Source: Silene noctiflora (lineage: Eukaryota; Streptophyta; Magnoliopsida; Caryophyllales; Caryophyllaceae). Taken from it: DNA of 26,844 nucleotides. The stretch spans positions 129,022-155,865 of the forward strand of contig VHZZ01000512.1 in NCBI GenBank assembly GCA_009801015.1, given 5' to 3'. Positions 1 through 9,707 of this stretch are shown here, in pieces. The stretch's first letter is position 1, and each line of letters starts with the position of its first letter. A program made the translations under genes and the position numbers. The notes under the pieces were generated by a model. The model ran no database searches. It was not told the origin of the DNA and worked only from the letters and a program-made list of their open reading frames with translations.

Positions 1-85
1 TTGTAAACTACTTGTAAACTACTGGTTAAGCCTCATAGGACAAATTAATTTATAGTATAAATTTTTAGCGTGGAAAAATTATTAC

Positions 86-380
86 GGAAAAATTCAGTGA
101 TACGATGACCACAAAGAATAGGGGACGTATTGCCATTATCGATACGCAGGATTTCCAGTTTCAAGTCTTTATAGGACACAATAGGTACCTTTGATTTAAA
201 AGTGTCCTTATCTTTAAGACACCCATGTCGTTTCAAGCACTCTACCTCTGCGTTTTGGCTGAGTATTTCCGCCAAATCCTTGTCTTGCTCTTGCTCGCAT
301 TTGCTCGTCACTTCGTCTATGAAATTCAGCAATGTCATTGCATTAGAGACTATGATGATATCGTTTTCTGTTCTCCCCAT
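86..380 (-). CDS. GH3-family acyl-acid amido synthetase, first exon (partial, gene continues past left edge)
   Basis: GH3 proteins are cytosolic acyl-adenylate-forming enzymes that join amino acids to auxin, jasmonate or related acids. Read on the minus strand from the ATG at 378-380, the 98 visible residues match the N-terminal part of the family. There is a short leader, LLNFIDEVTS, then DLAEILSQNAEVECLKRHG, DTFKSKVPIVSYKDL and SPILCGHRITEFF. The family normally continues with the ATP-binding TSSGTSAGE motif. Here homology stops just before that point, at a possible donor (GT at 84-85), so the next exon would lie left of base 1. The open frame continues upstream of the ATG to about 461 but has no ATG there. 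The usual length is about 600 residues, so only the first sixth is present and the substrate cannot be judged. It could instead be a stranded gene fragment. Family membership is firm; that the gene is intact is inference. Confidence 0.78.
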
Positions 381-1587
381 TTTTGTACTACAAAATGGTT
401 GTAGCGATTGAAATGAATTGAATTGAAAGAATAAAGAAATAGGCTTGAAGCCGCAATGCACAAGATCGAATCATCTAGAAAATATGTATCGGCAGAAACA
501 ACTACTCAACCGAAAATAATTGCAGCTAAGATTAAGCGCGACTTCGTCGTATCAAAAGAATATCATTGTTGTTCACTATTAATCCCTCTTCTAAAGCTTA
601 NGAACAAATCTCTTACTGAATTTCTATGTTTGCAAACTTAATTTAATTGAAATCTTACTCAAAATCATTTCTATTTGAACTACAAAAGAAGTTTTTCCGC
701 AAATAAATTAAGTTATTAGGCTGAATACCTGCATAAAGTAATACTACCTCGTTTCACCCGATTCTTTACATAAGATTAAAATATTCATCACAAATGACTT
801 AAAATGTAAAGAACCGAATGACAGGGAGTTATTGCACAATGGAAAAACTTCGACACAACATAGTTAGTGAGATAACACCGTGACTTCATTTTGACAATTA
901 ATCAAACATTTGATGTGCACTATAAAAAAAAANNAACATTAAGNAGCACAATACAAAGATGATTATGTTAAACGAAGATTAGCATAATTCATTACCTCCA
1001 TTCTAGAATGAACCCAACAATCGCACAATATTTTATGGGTCATCGAGAGGTGGTAGCCGACTCATGAACNCAACCTGAACACAAACATGCAGTCCTTACT
1101 GCGACGGACTGGTGCACACAGGTACACCATAAATTAACATAGGGAAAATGAATTGTAAATACAGAAGTAGAGTAAGAGAAGAAGTAAGGACGGAGTTGTG
1201 AATAAGGAAAAATGAATTTATGACGAAATAATCAAAAAATTGGACTTGTGAAAGAGAAGAAAAGAAGATGTGTTACCGTAAATCAACAATGAGATAAAAG
1301 AAACTAAATCGGTTTGGAGAAGGAAGGGGAAAAAAAATGGCGGAAAAATGGAAAATGCAGATAGTAGAAAGAAGATAATTTTCATGGAAACTGCTAGAAC
1401 AATGTGAGAAAACCCAACAAAGAAGAAAAAATGGCTTTACAGTAAAACAGGCATAGTGAAGGAGTAAAAGCAGTGTCAAAATTGGAATGATATTTAGAGA
1501 TGACACAACCGTAAATACATAGTAGGAGCAAGGGTAGAAGCAGTCTCAAACTAACCCAACCCCCAATCCTATTTTTCGGATATAAGG
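381..1587. other. Intergenic, upstream of the GH3-like gene; no gene seen
   Basis: AT-rich spacer with no reading frame that resembles a known protein. It would hold the promoter and 5' leader of the GH3-like gene. I saw no TATA box placed well enough to call. Undetermined bases at 601, 933-934, 944 and 1070 show low assembly quality. Long open frames at 1273-1612 are low-complexity, Leu/Phe-rich and overlapping, and look like chance. Confidence 0.6.
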
Positions 1588-2320
1588 ATATATAGTGCTC
1601 ATAAATAATCAATCAATTAGTACATATAGCTGGGTGGTATAGACTATGGAGTATAATAATTTGCCTTGTCATGTTAGGCAACTTTACATACAACTTAAAA
1701 TTGTACCCAAAAAAAAAACATGCAACTTCTTAGTTATGACCTCCATCATTTCCATAGCCATTCCCATAGCCATAACCAAAACCACTTCCTTCATAACCGC
1801 CTTTATAATAGCCACAATCAGAATTGTTTCTGAATGTAAATTATTGAAATTGCAGCGTCTAATTATATCAGAAAGTTAGCTGCCACAGAAAATGAGATAC
1901 AGTAGTTGGCCTTGGTTTAATCACTGTAGTTATAGCAGGTACCTATCTGAATTAATCAGAATGAATGACCAAGTACCAGTAAGTGTTGTCTTCTAGTAGT
2001 ACACTGCAATTCCATAAATTTTGCTGTTGCCACATCGACGTCTCATTAAGCATGAAATCGTAGTTTTAATGCACCACATTAGCTCGATTTTGATGATGCA
2101 ACACCTTCTCCTGAGCCAAATTATATGTTGACAGTGTTATTTTTCCAACTTACAGAGAACATCACAATTGATATCAGTATTACAAATCGATTACGATTCA
2201 TTTATCAAGTAAATGTAAATGTTATAGAGATTACAGGCGCATCTGTGTCTTAAACTTAGATGTAAGATGCCTTATGTCTTATGTCTTATGTCTCCGGGAG
2301 ATCAAATAATGATCAGCTGC
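1588..2320. repeat. Duplicated block, copy 1 (holds the truncated glycine-rich relic)
   Basis: This stretch aligns collinearly with 3535-4925. Shared landmarks, in the same order, are the ATAATCAATCA...GTACATATAGC stretch (about 1605-1630 and 3553-3573) and the coding 3' end with stop codon (1730 and 3672). Next come GAATTGTTTCTGAAT in the leader (1821 and 4248), AGTTGGCCTTGGTTTAATCA (near 1902 and 4330), TGCACCACATTA, CTCCTGAGCCAAATTATATG, and TTATCAAGTAAATGTAA...GTTATAGAGAT. Copy 1 is shorter because it lacks most of the coding region and also a 179-bp insertion found in copy 2. The homology includes flanking DNA, so this is segmental duplication and not retroposition. Confidence 0.85.
1730..1820 (-). 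pseudogene. Truncated relic of the glycine-rich protein gene
   Basis: About 30 glycine/tyrosine-rich codons remain, ending in GYGNDGGHN and a TAA stop at 1730-1732. This is the same C-terminus and stop as the intact gene at 3672-4205. Immediately upstream in minus-strand order the sequence jumps to DNA matching the 5' leader of the intact gene (1821-1835 matches 4248-4262). The start codon, signal peptide and most of the glycine-rich body have therefore been removed by an internal deletion. The segment matching the intact gene's TATA box is also altered. No ATG opens the remaining frame in a sensible place. I infer a dead copy that makes no secreted product. Confidence 0.85.
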
Positions 2321-2372
2321 AAGAATGAATGCACCAGTAAACAACAGCTGAGACTCACACTTGATCATCAGG

Positions 2373-2474
2373 ATACTATCAACCATTGCAGATTACCAAT
2401 GTGGAGATGGTATTTATATATGGAGCATATCCAAGCAAGTTTCCCAGTATACTATCAACCATTGCAGATTACCA
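2373..2474. repeat. Perfect 26-bp direct repeat (2373-2398 and 2449-2474)
   Basis: Two identical 26-base copies, beginning ATACTATCAACC and ending CAGATTACCA, lie 76 bp apart start to start. The intervening 50 bp are unrelated. The second copy ends 12 bp before the foldback element at 2486. Perfect identity in otherwise diverged intergenic DNA suggests a recent local duplication or a target-site rearrangement. Confidence 0.85.
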
Positions 2475-2485
2475 CAAGGAATGCC

Positions 2486-2671
2486 ATGTTACTCAACTCG
2501 GTTCGAAGATTGGACAAGGGTGCGTACCCAAGTGTCAGACGTGGCTATGTTATGAAAATTTGTCAAAGTTTTTAGTTTAAAATGAAGAGTCAAAATGTCA
2601 TACCAATGTCCAGTATCAAATGTGGTCGGACACGACAATGTGAGCTCGTATAAAGGGTCGAAGTAGCATAG
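2486..2671. mobile_element. Small non-autonomous foldback element, family A copy 1
   Basis: The element starts with TGTTACTC and ends, in reverse complement, with a similar but eroded end (GTAGCATA, ideal GTAACATA). It is about 186 bp with no coding capacity. Its reverse complement aligns with the element at 23177-23360, most clearly through a core containing CTTCATTTTA, followed by an A-rich stretch, TTTGACAAATTTT-like sequence and an ATAGCC motif. Matching ends, matching length and a shared core define one family. No clear target duplication is visible, so the superfamily is not assigned. Confidence 0.6.
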
Positions 2672-2969
2672 AGCATAATTGAGCAAATATTAAATTAGTT
2701 ACAACTATGTAAATTACGTTATCATATGATCACTAATTCGTATTCACAATCATACAAGCATAATTAGAGTGAGTAAATACTAGTACCAAGTAAATTGAAT
2801 TGAATCTAGAACCCCTAAATTGATCAACCCTAATTAACAAGTCTAAAAACATTTTAAGTCTGATGCTTCAAACCCATCAACAATTATGTCATACTTCCCA
2901 ATTACGGATTATATGACAACCATTAAACCATACAACATGCTAATTCTAGTATGGTACTACCCCTTACCG

Positions 2970-3029
<60 letters not shown>

Positions 3030-3534
3030 CAATTTTTGTTTGTTATGCATATATGGATCCGTTTTACCCTTAAAACAAACATTATAGTCTTAAACAAGAA
3101 TTTGTGCTTGGGTTCAGGGCTGGGTAACTTAGTACTCGATCGCCCATATGCTACCAAATGTATGTTCGCGGAATTGGTTTGTCATGTCTTAAATCCAGTT
3201 GTGTTACAAAGTGGTTGCTGGCCTGTTAGTTCATGCACGATCACCAGAGTTACGATCCAGATTTAATATCATGGATTACTACTAACTAATTTTGGTGTCC
3301 GGTCATATGCAATTGTGTTCATATTACACGTGATGAATCACTACGTCACAATGAGATGTTTTCATGTCATCGTGTTTAATAGGAACATGGTAATGATTTT
3401 TGGCGATCCCTTTACAAAGACTCAATTTATATGATACATAATTTTTCGTAATTCTTACTACGACACTATCGACATTTATAATGAGTCAAAGGCGAAGAAA
3501 TCTTGTCGCATATATTTTTTATAACTTGTTTTAT
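2672..3534. other. Intergenic spacer between the duplicated blocks; no gene seen
   Basis: AT-rich DNA containing the TAA microsatellite at 2971-3027. The open frames that cross the microsatellite are poly-isoleucine artefacts of the repeat. I recognise nothing else. Confidence 0.6.
2971..3027. repeat. (TAA)n microsatellite, about 19 units
   Basis: An uninterrupted TAA trinucleotide run of about 57 bp. Perfect runs of this length are normally length-polymorphic, so the assembled number may vary between individuals. Confidence 0.97.
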
Positions 3535-3671
3535 TTATATAATGCTCGTAGATAATCAATCAGTACATATAGCAGATTATTAGCAGGTAGGTATGGAGGA
3601 TAATACTTTTCCTCTCGCATACTTTACATGCAACCTCTTGGAATTGTATCAAATACAAAACATGCAACTTC

Positions 3672-4205
3672 TTAGTTATGCCCTCCATCATTTCCGTAAC
3701 CACCATCGCCTCCATGATCACTTCCGTAGTTACCACCATCACCACTCCCGTAGTTACCATTTCCTCCATAATGGCTTCCATAGCCATTCCCGTAACCACC
3801 TCCCTTATTACCGCTTCCATAGCCACCATTGTACCCATTTCCATCGCCATTTCCGTAACCATTACCATAGCCATAACCGTTTTTATAACCAGAATCACTT
3901 CCTCCATAACCCCCTCCGTAGCCACCAGTATTACCGCTTTTATAACCACCGCCATTTCCGTAGCCACCATCCCCATATCCGCTACCATGTCCTCCACCGA
4001 AGTTTCCTCCATAACTACTCCCCCCACTATAACCACCTTCCCCACCGCTGCCATAATACCCTTCCTTACTCAACTCAGTGTCTTTCTTATTCAACTCACT
4101 GCTATCTTTCTCTGCAATTTGTCTTCCCTCGGCTAATCCAAGAAACATCACCGCAATCGACACCAGAATACAGAACACGCCGAAAACTCCCAAAAATTTC
4201 CCCAT
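3672..4205 (-). CDS. Secreted glycine-rich protein (cell-wall structural type), 177 residues
   Basis: This is a single-exon open frame from ATG (4203-4205) to TAA (3672-3674). Residues 1 to about 27 form a signal peptide: Lys3, a long hydrophobic stretch (VFGVFCILVSIAVMFLGLA), then a likely cleavage near AEG/RQ. A short charged segment with KDSSELNKKD and ELSKEG follows. From about residue 50 the rest is Gly-rich with Tyr, Asn, Ser and Asp in GYGNG, YGGGYGG and GNGYGNGDGNG units, ending GYGNDGGHN. Such proteins are exported to the wall or apoplast and are often cross-linked through tyrosines. No cysteine-rich or RNA-binding domain is present, which argues against the nuclear glycine-rich class. 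The minus-strand gene lies downstream of SWI3A with 860 bp between them. A truncated duplicate lies at 1730-1820. The specific function is unknown. Confidence 0.9.
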   Translation of the reverse strand: MGKFLGVFGVFCILVSIAVMFLGLAEGRQIAEKDSSELNKKDTELSKEGYYGSGGEGGYSGGSSYGGNFGGGHGSGYGDGGYGNGGGYKSGNTGGYGGGYGGSDSGYKNGYGYGNGYGNGDGNGYNGGYGSGNKGGGYGNGYGSHYGGNGNYGSGDGGNYGSDHGGDGGYGNDGGHN

Positions 4206-4286
4206 AATTTATACTAACTCAAGCAACTTTTGATCTTCAGGTTGCTTGAATTGTTTCTGAATATAAAATGTTAAATTTGTAGCTTC

Positions 4287-4294
4287 TATTTATA
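4287..4294 (-). promoter_or_regulatory. TATA box of the glycine-rich gene
   Basis: On the minus strand this reads CTATAAATAG, about 82 bp before the ATG, leaving room for a leader of about 50 nt. It is the only good TATA match near the start. The aligned site in the truncated copy (around 1855-1870) no longer reads as a TATA box. Confidence 0.7.
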
Positions 4295-4527
4295 GGGGAA
4301 AGTTAACTACCACAGAAATGACATGCAGTAGTTGGCCTTGGTTTAATCACCCTAGTTATAGCAGATTAGCAGGTGCATCTGAATTAATCACAATAAATGA
4401 CGTACCTGTAAGTGTTAGCTTATAGTACTACACTGCAAATCCATAAATTTTGATTTTGCCAAAAGTACTACTCCAATCGTAGTTTTTGATGCACCACATT
4501 ACTTCGATTTTGACGATGCAACATCTT

Positions 4528-4706
4528 GACAAATTCTTGTATGACAAGTACATTCGTCTTAAGCTTAAAACGGGTCAAATAGTCTGAATAAGACAAAACC
4601 AGAATGTATAGGGAAAACAAAAGATTTGTCTAAAATGCTCAAGTGAGATGATATATAACTAGTTTTAATGTTAAGACCGATACCTCCGTCTCACGGGAGA
4701 CTAACC
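4528..4706. mobile_element. 179-bp non-autonomous insertion with 10-bp target duplication
   Basis: The paralogous block (near 2095-2110) has a single uninterrupted GCAACACCTT followed by CTCCTGAGCC. Here the same site is split. GCAACATCTT (4518-4527) precedes the insert and GCAATATCTT (4707-4716) follows it, then CTCCTGAGCC resumes. That is the pattern of an insertion with a roughly 10-bp target-site duplication with one mismatch. The insert has no convincing terminal inverted repeats and no coding capacity. It contains a local hairpin-like GTCTCACGGGAGAC. A SINE, or a Mutator-like deletion derivative, would fit the target length; the class is undecided. Confidence 0.7.
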
Positions 4707-4925
4707 GCAATATCTTCTCCTGAGCCAAATTATATGGTTGCAGTATTATTTTCGGAGCTTACAAAGAACATCACAATTGATATAACCAACTAAGAAGAAT
4801 AAACAATCAATTGCGATTCATATATCAAGTAAATGTAACTGTTATAGAGATCACAAGCACATCTGTGGCTCAAAATTAGATGTAAGATGTCTTATTTCTC
4901 AGGGAGATCAAATGATCTGCTGTTA

Positions 4926-5065
4926 ACTAGATGGGTACAACACAGGTGGCATTCAATTAATACCTCATAATATTACAGAGATGATAAACTCTTCCCTTCG
5001 TCGGCTCATGGGAAGCTTTTAGGCATAGGTACTGGCTTCCTCTGTGAACAATGTCAAAGGAAGAC
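4926..5065 (-). other. Probable 3' untranslated region of SWI3A
   Basis: The short spacer between the SWI3A stop codon and the end of the duplicated block. It should hold the SWI3A 3' untranslated region. No classical AATAAA is visible on the minus strand here. Confidence 0.4.
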
Positions 5066-8000
5066 CTATATATCATGAGACGTCGGTCTCAATGAACTAG
5101 AATCCCTTAATCGGGATATTCCTTCACCAACAATTCTTTGCAAAATGTCCAATCGTTGTGCAAGTATCGAGTCTTTTGATTCCTCTAATACTGTATGTTG
5201 CTTTTGCATCAATTGTTCTAGATCTTCGGAGAGTTTTAGTTTGCATTCCACTTTCTTCAACTGTCGGCATAAAAACAATGTGATTTGCAAATAAAAAAAT
5301 TCAGACGGCTAGGTCACATAAACACAAAGCGCAAGAATCTTCATCCATCGAATTCAACACGAGTCTCAAGTACTTAAAATCAACAAAGTACTGCCGAATA
5401 TTATCTATATTTGAGGCTCCACATTTCAGTTTAAGACGCACACATCAGAACTCTTAAGACATTATGTAGGATTCACCTTTTCCCATCATATTCCCTATTC
5501 AGTAGTCTAATGTCTGAATATGTGGCATATGTTAAAATAAAGGCTGATGCTCAGAAGCTAGCTTAAGCCTGGGATAAAATAATAGCAAGTAGGAAATAAC
5601 TGATCCGGGTTCATGATACCGTAGCTTACATGGTAATTGATGAATATTTACCTGAGTTTCAATTATGAAGGCAACCAAATGTTCAATTTTCTTTTCTTCG
5701 TGATCGGCCAATAGCCTAGCATGAGCTGCAGCTGCTCCTAGCGCTGTACCAACAGCAGCTCTTGTTTGTAGAGCTAGAGGAATGGACTCTCTAACTGAAA
5801 ATATTTCATTAACTTCTACATAAAAGTAGTGTACAGCTACGTCAGTGAAAACGGTTGTGAATTTATAAAGTACCAAAAAGAGGTACTACTGCAACAATAT
5901 CATGGGCAAAATCTCAGGCTAAACAAATACCTGAAGAGTGCGATGCATCCTTCATTTCTGCATCTTCAGAAATGAAAGCCCTGAAAACTTTCAAAAGTCT
6001 TAATACGTCGGCGTCCCTTTGGTATATGACAATAAAACTGACTAAGGAAAGAAACAATTCACCTCTCCATTTCCAAATTTAGATTGCCGGATTTTTCGCC
6101 ATTGACAGAACCATGGTTGTCTACATAGAAAATGTCCCTCACTAAAGGGTTGCCGTCAGAGAGAACTGTGACGGCAGCATTTGCAGCAGCCGCTGTTATT
6201 TGTGGGCCAACCATGGTAGAAAGAAGAGCTACCTAACAAACATTGAAATCAAGAGTTTACCAAAAAGTACACAACAGAGAGTTTGTGCAAGTTCTACAGT
6301 TGGATAACAATAAATAAAAACTATGTTTGACGGACGTAATCACATTTATAATGTACAAGATCCTACCTAATAAACTTACATCGAAAATAAGAATAGCAAG
6401 AGGACTAATAACATGTAGGAAATAGTGTCCTTGTAGTCACTGATCGATGAAATAGTATTTCATAATCATCTAAGTGTCCAAGGTTAACCTACAAATTTTC
6501 ATTATATGCCAATATGCATTTTATTGCACCACCCATTAAAATTCAACTCTTCCCATCATCAACCATATTTCTATCACATTGCCATTGCTATATCCAAGAC
6601 TAGAACATTCGAATTTGAAAAACTTCCAAAGTTTACAGTGTACAATTTCTAACGTACAATATCCACACTTTCCCATCATAGGCACCCTCTGTCCTCCAAA
6701 TTCCAAACATAGTACCGCCACCCAATGACGGACCCAGGAAAATTTGTTTCTAGTGTCCCTATGAGTATACTCTTTTAAATTTTGTAAAACAAAAATTGGG
6801 CAAATGCACCAAAAAAAAATCTGGGGTTAAGACCCTGGATATCATAAGGTGCATTAATACCCACTTAATTGAGTATGTCATACATAGATTTTAAGCAAAC
6901 CGTGTTACATGAATACACAAAACTGTTCGCAATTCTCCGACGAGTAGCCGAATCCGGTTATACAAATTTAAACAACCTTCCTTCCGTCGAACGGATAAAA
7001 AAGGAAAGAAAGGATACATGACATACCACAAAATAACGAAAATTAAAGAGGCAATGCTTCAGTATATTCCTTTTTTTTTGTTATCTGATGATATGACCAA
7101 TAAACACAAGTTACTAGTAAAGGTATTTTGTACAACTAGGCGATTTAGCCCCCACCTCCACCCCAAAATATTCAGCAGCAAGGCAACACTATTAGTCATA
7201 CAAAAAAAAACAAGAGTATACGAATGAAAATATAGGTGCCAGCTCAATTGGGGGAAAACCTGTTCCATCAAGGATCTGCTAGGGTCTGAATTATCAATGC
7301 GACTTTTCTTTAAAGGTGGTTCCAGATGTTCAGTATCATCACCATTTTGCAGTTCATTTACTGCACCATTTTGCATTTCAGTGATCTCTTGCTGATGACT
7401 ATGAACGTTCTGCATTTGATGATTGTCCATGATTTCCGGATGAGAATTTTCTTTCATCAAAATGTTATCGCGGGATTCACTTGGGGCTTTTTGATCTTGT
7501 GTAGCATCAATAGATGTCTTCTGCTCTGGTCCCGCATCGCTTAAAATGTTTTGCTCTTCTGTTGCCTTGTGCTCCTGTCGAATGTCAAGAGAAGATTCCT
7601 GCATTTGACTGCCAACATTTGGAGTGTTTGGGTCGGGAATAGTAGTTGGACCAGCAGAATGTGAAGCATTTTTATCTCTTCCTGCATCACCTTCATCAAT
7701 GCTAGCTCTAGATGCAAGCTTGTCCCGTGAACCTAGGATTAGCTCCCCTAACGGCAACTCAATGAGCCGTGATATGCATTCATGTTTTGTCTTGGTTTGC
7801 ACATTTTGTGCAACAACCTCCCAGTCATCTCCATTCTTCAGAACAGACTCCAAAAGGAGAAGAGTTTCTGCCTCAGTCCACACAGGTTCTTGATTACGAC
7901 TGCTTTCAATACTGTCGTTAATCTTGAAATCCTCCTTAACCTTGTTTTCCCCAAATTCACCTTTCTCGAAGCATTTAAGGCAAATTAGATATTTTTCCTG

Positions 8001-9707
8001 TCAGACAAAAAAGTGATACAATTCCTTCAAAACGAGCGACAAAAGGTATTGAACTTGTACTACAAGGTTACTCAGCAAATCAAACCATATTTAGGCATGC
8101 GAAAAGGAATCATAATTGATTGTTGAAATCAAGAGAATCAATATGGGACAATGACAAATGGAAATCTTTTTAGATAATTGATTATGAAAACCAATAATTC
8201 CCTCCCACAAAACAGCGGCAAAGCATTTGATCCCTCAAAAAGACATGTTTTGACAGAGGCACATAATGCTATTATAGATCAACGATTTTATCGCAACATC
8301 TTTGCACTAACAGGAAGTATAGGAAGAGTGTGCTAAGAGACAGTAAAAAACCATAACAGCAGAGCTTAAGGATGGCAAATTTGAAATTATTGTATAGTGA
8401 CGGACTCATGGCTCCTACAATAGATTAAGCTCAAAACCAGATACTACAATCCCCGCATCTCCACTACATAATTGATTTACCCAAGATTACCATATATGAA
8501 GTTCATAAACCCCTGAACAACTCGTTAGCTTACGATTAAAGATCGGCAGTACATATCAAATTTTATTTCCGAATATCTATCAATTTAACTAATATCCACA
8601 GCCCATTATTCATATTCCTCTAGCTGAATATAGCAAAATACAAAACTCCCTCCGTCTCAATCATTTGCTTACCTTCTATAATCATGTGAGGAGTATTTTA
8701 ATCAAAGGTACACAAATGATTGGGACGGAGGGAGCAAGATTTACCACGTCAACTCCAGTAATCAACCTTCTACTATCTATCACAAACAATAATAAATCAA
8801 ACAAAAACAAAAGGTCCATATGCAATTCAAATAAGCCATGCTTGATCCAAGCAACGAACAGTTCCAAAAACACGAAAAGCAAACCCAAACATAGAAAAAC
8901 ACAACACTAGAAAATCATTACCTTAGTACATTCATAATACTTGGAATCACACTTCTCCTTACAACTCCCACACTTCGCCTCCTCCACCCTGTCTTTCTCT
9001 TTTCCCACACCCACCTCCCGAAACACGTCCTTATACGACGCCAACGGCAATGAAGACACCGCCTTAAACCCACCATCATCACCACCAGCAGCACCACGAA
9101 CAGACACCACAGGTGGCACAACAGGCTTAAGTGACCCAGGCGCAACAACAACCCGAACCCCAAATGGCGCACCCTCTTCAACCCTAACCCTAACCACACC
9201 ATCATCCTCCACCACCTCTGGCGGCGGAGGCGGTGGCGGAGCACTAAAATTGATCAAACCCCATTTATCCAAGAAATTAAACACCTTTCTCAAAACACAA
9301 ACATCACCCACAAGCGATTTCCTAACCTCGGTGAATGTCAACCTTCTAGAAGGATCTTCCCTATACTTAGAAATCATAAAATCCCTGTATTCCTTATAAA
9401 TCTTGACAGATCGCGTGAATGAGCTGTTGTCGAAGAATTCCCGTAATTCGGATCGCTCCGTCTCGTGTATCGAATCCCACGAAAACCAACCTGAAACAAT
9501 TAAAAAAAACATGGAAATTGATTAGTAATAATAGATTGTAGTGTTTTGGGAAATTGGGAATTTGGGGAGAAGGAGAATTAGGGTTAGGGTTTTACATGAT
9601 TGAGTGGGGATAGTGTAGAGTTCTAGTTGAGGAGAAGGGGGGACATTAATGGCGGGAAAAGGAGAAGATTTGAAAGAGGAAGAAGGAGGGAAGTGATGAG
9701 ACTCCAT
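5066..9707 (-). CDS. SWI3A: SWI3A-type subunit of the SWI/SNF chromatin-remodelling complex, 7 exons, 658 residues
   Basis: This is a core scaffold subunit of plant SWI/SNF (BAF-like) nucleosome remodellers in the nucleus. Exons on the minus strand: 9596-9707, 8922-9490, 7260-7997, 6063-6232, 5931-5980, 5652-5794 and 5066-5260. All introns are GT-AG and phases close to 1977 nt. Residues about 30-120 form the SWIRM domain (ELYTIPTQSCWFSWDSIH, then FTEVRKSLVGDV and FLDKWGLINFS). A run of seven prolines follows, then a zinc finger split across exons 2 and 3 (CGSCKEKC, later CLKC). The SANT domain is at about 265-313 (VWTEAETLLLLESVLKNGDDWE). After a long polar, Gln/Glu-rich linker come the conserved MVGPQITAAAANAAV and RAAVGTALGAAAAHARLLAD segments and a C-terminal coiled coil. 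The ELYTIP leader and LGAAAAHA match SWI3A better than SWI3B, C or D. It is longer than Arabidopsis SWI3A (about 512 residues), mainly in the linkers. Confidence 0.95.
8646..8734. mobile_element. Stowaway-type MITE in SWI3A intron 2
   Basis: This is an 89-bp element with near-perfect 22-bp terminal inverted repeats starting CTCCCTCCGTC and running to CAATCATTTG, with one mismatch between the two ends. CTCCCTCCGTC is the hallmark end of plant Tc1/mariner-related Stowaway MITEs. The expected TA target duplication is not visible on either side, so the borders have eroded or the insertion is old. It lies inside the 924-bp intron 7998-8921, away from both splice sites. Confidence 0.92.
9180..9195. 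repeat. Telomere-like AACCCTAACCCTAACC tract inside SWI3A exon 2
   Basis: Two and a half units of the plant-telomere-related hexamer lie on the plus strand. On the coding (minus) strand they encode the VRVRV stretch just after the proline run. It is probably chance codon use, but it lies within 400 bp of a second such tract. Confidence 0.8.
9579..9593 (-). promoter_or_regulatory. Telo-box at the start of SWI3A intron 1
   Basis: The minus strand reads AAACCCTAACCCTAA directly behind the GT donor of intron 1, about 115 nt downstream of the ATG. Telo-boxes near the 5' ends of plant genes are known binding sites for telomere-repeat-binding and Pur-alpha proteins. They are common in growth-related genes and in Polycomb targets. 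A role here is inference from motif and position. Confidence 0.55.

Larger units (their letters stand above)
3535..4925. repeat. Duplicated block, copy 2 (holds the intact glycine-rich gene)
   Basis: The partner of 1588-2320, in direct orientation, with start points about 1.95 kb apart. It contains the full coding region of the glycine-rich gene, its 3' flank and about 700 bp of promoter side. The promoter side carries a 179-bp insertion (4528-4706) that copy 1 lacks. Similarity stops just past AGATCAAA...GATC near 4920. Confidence 0.85.

Noticed and set aside
2495-2512. GGTTCGAAGATT resembling a tRNA T-arm
   Set aside because: No acceptor stem, anticodon arm or D-arm could be placed around it; it lies inside the foldback element.
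2886-3266. Open frames with poly-isoleucine across the TAA run
   Set aside because: Artefact of the microsatellite; the flanks show no coding character.
3560-4207. Long open frames on both strands overlapping the glycine-rich gene (His-rich, Thr/Ile-rich and Met/Val-rich translations)
   Set aside because: They are out-of-frame readings of the Gly-codon repeat. Only the frame with a signal peptide and Gly/Tyr composition is biologically sensible.
6721-6880. GACGGACCCAGG and nearby words in SWI3A intron 3, reminiscent of a plant repeat end
   Set aside because: No inverted partner or target duplication could be found, so it is not listed as an element.
8918-9399. Alternative frames over SWI3A exon 2 on both strands
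   Set aside because: Shadows of a GC-rich real exon that carries the SWIRM domain.
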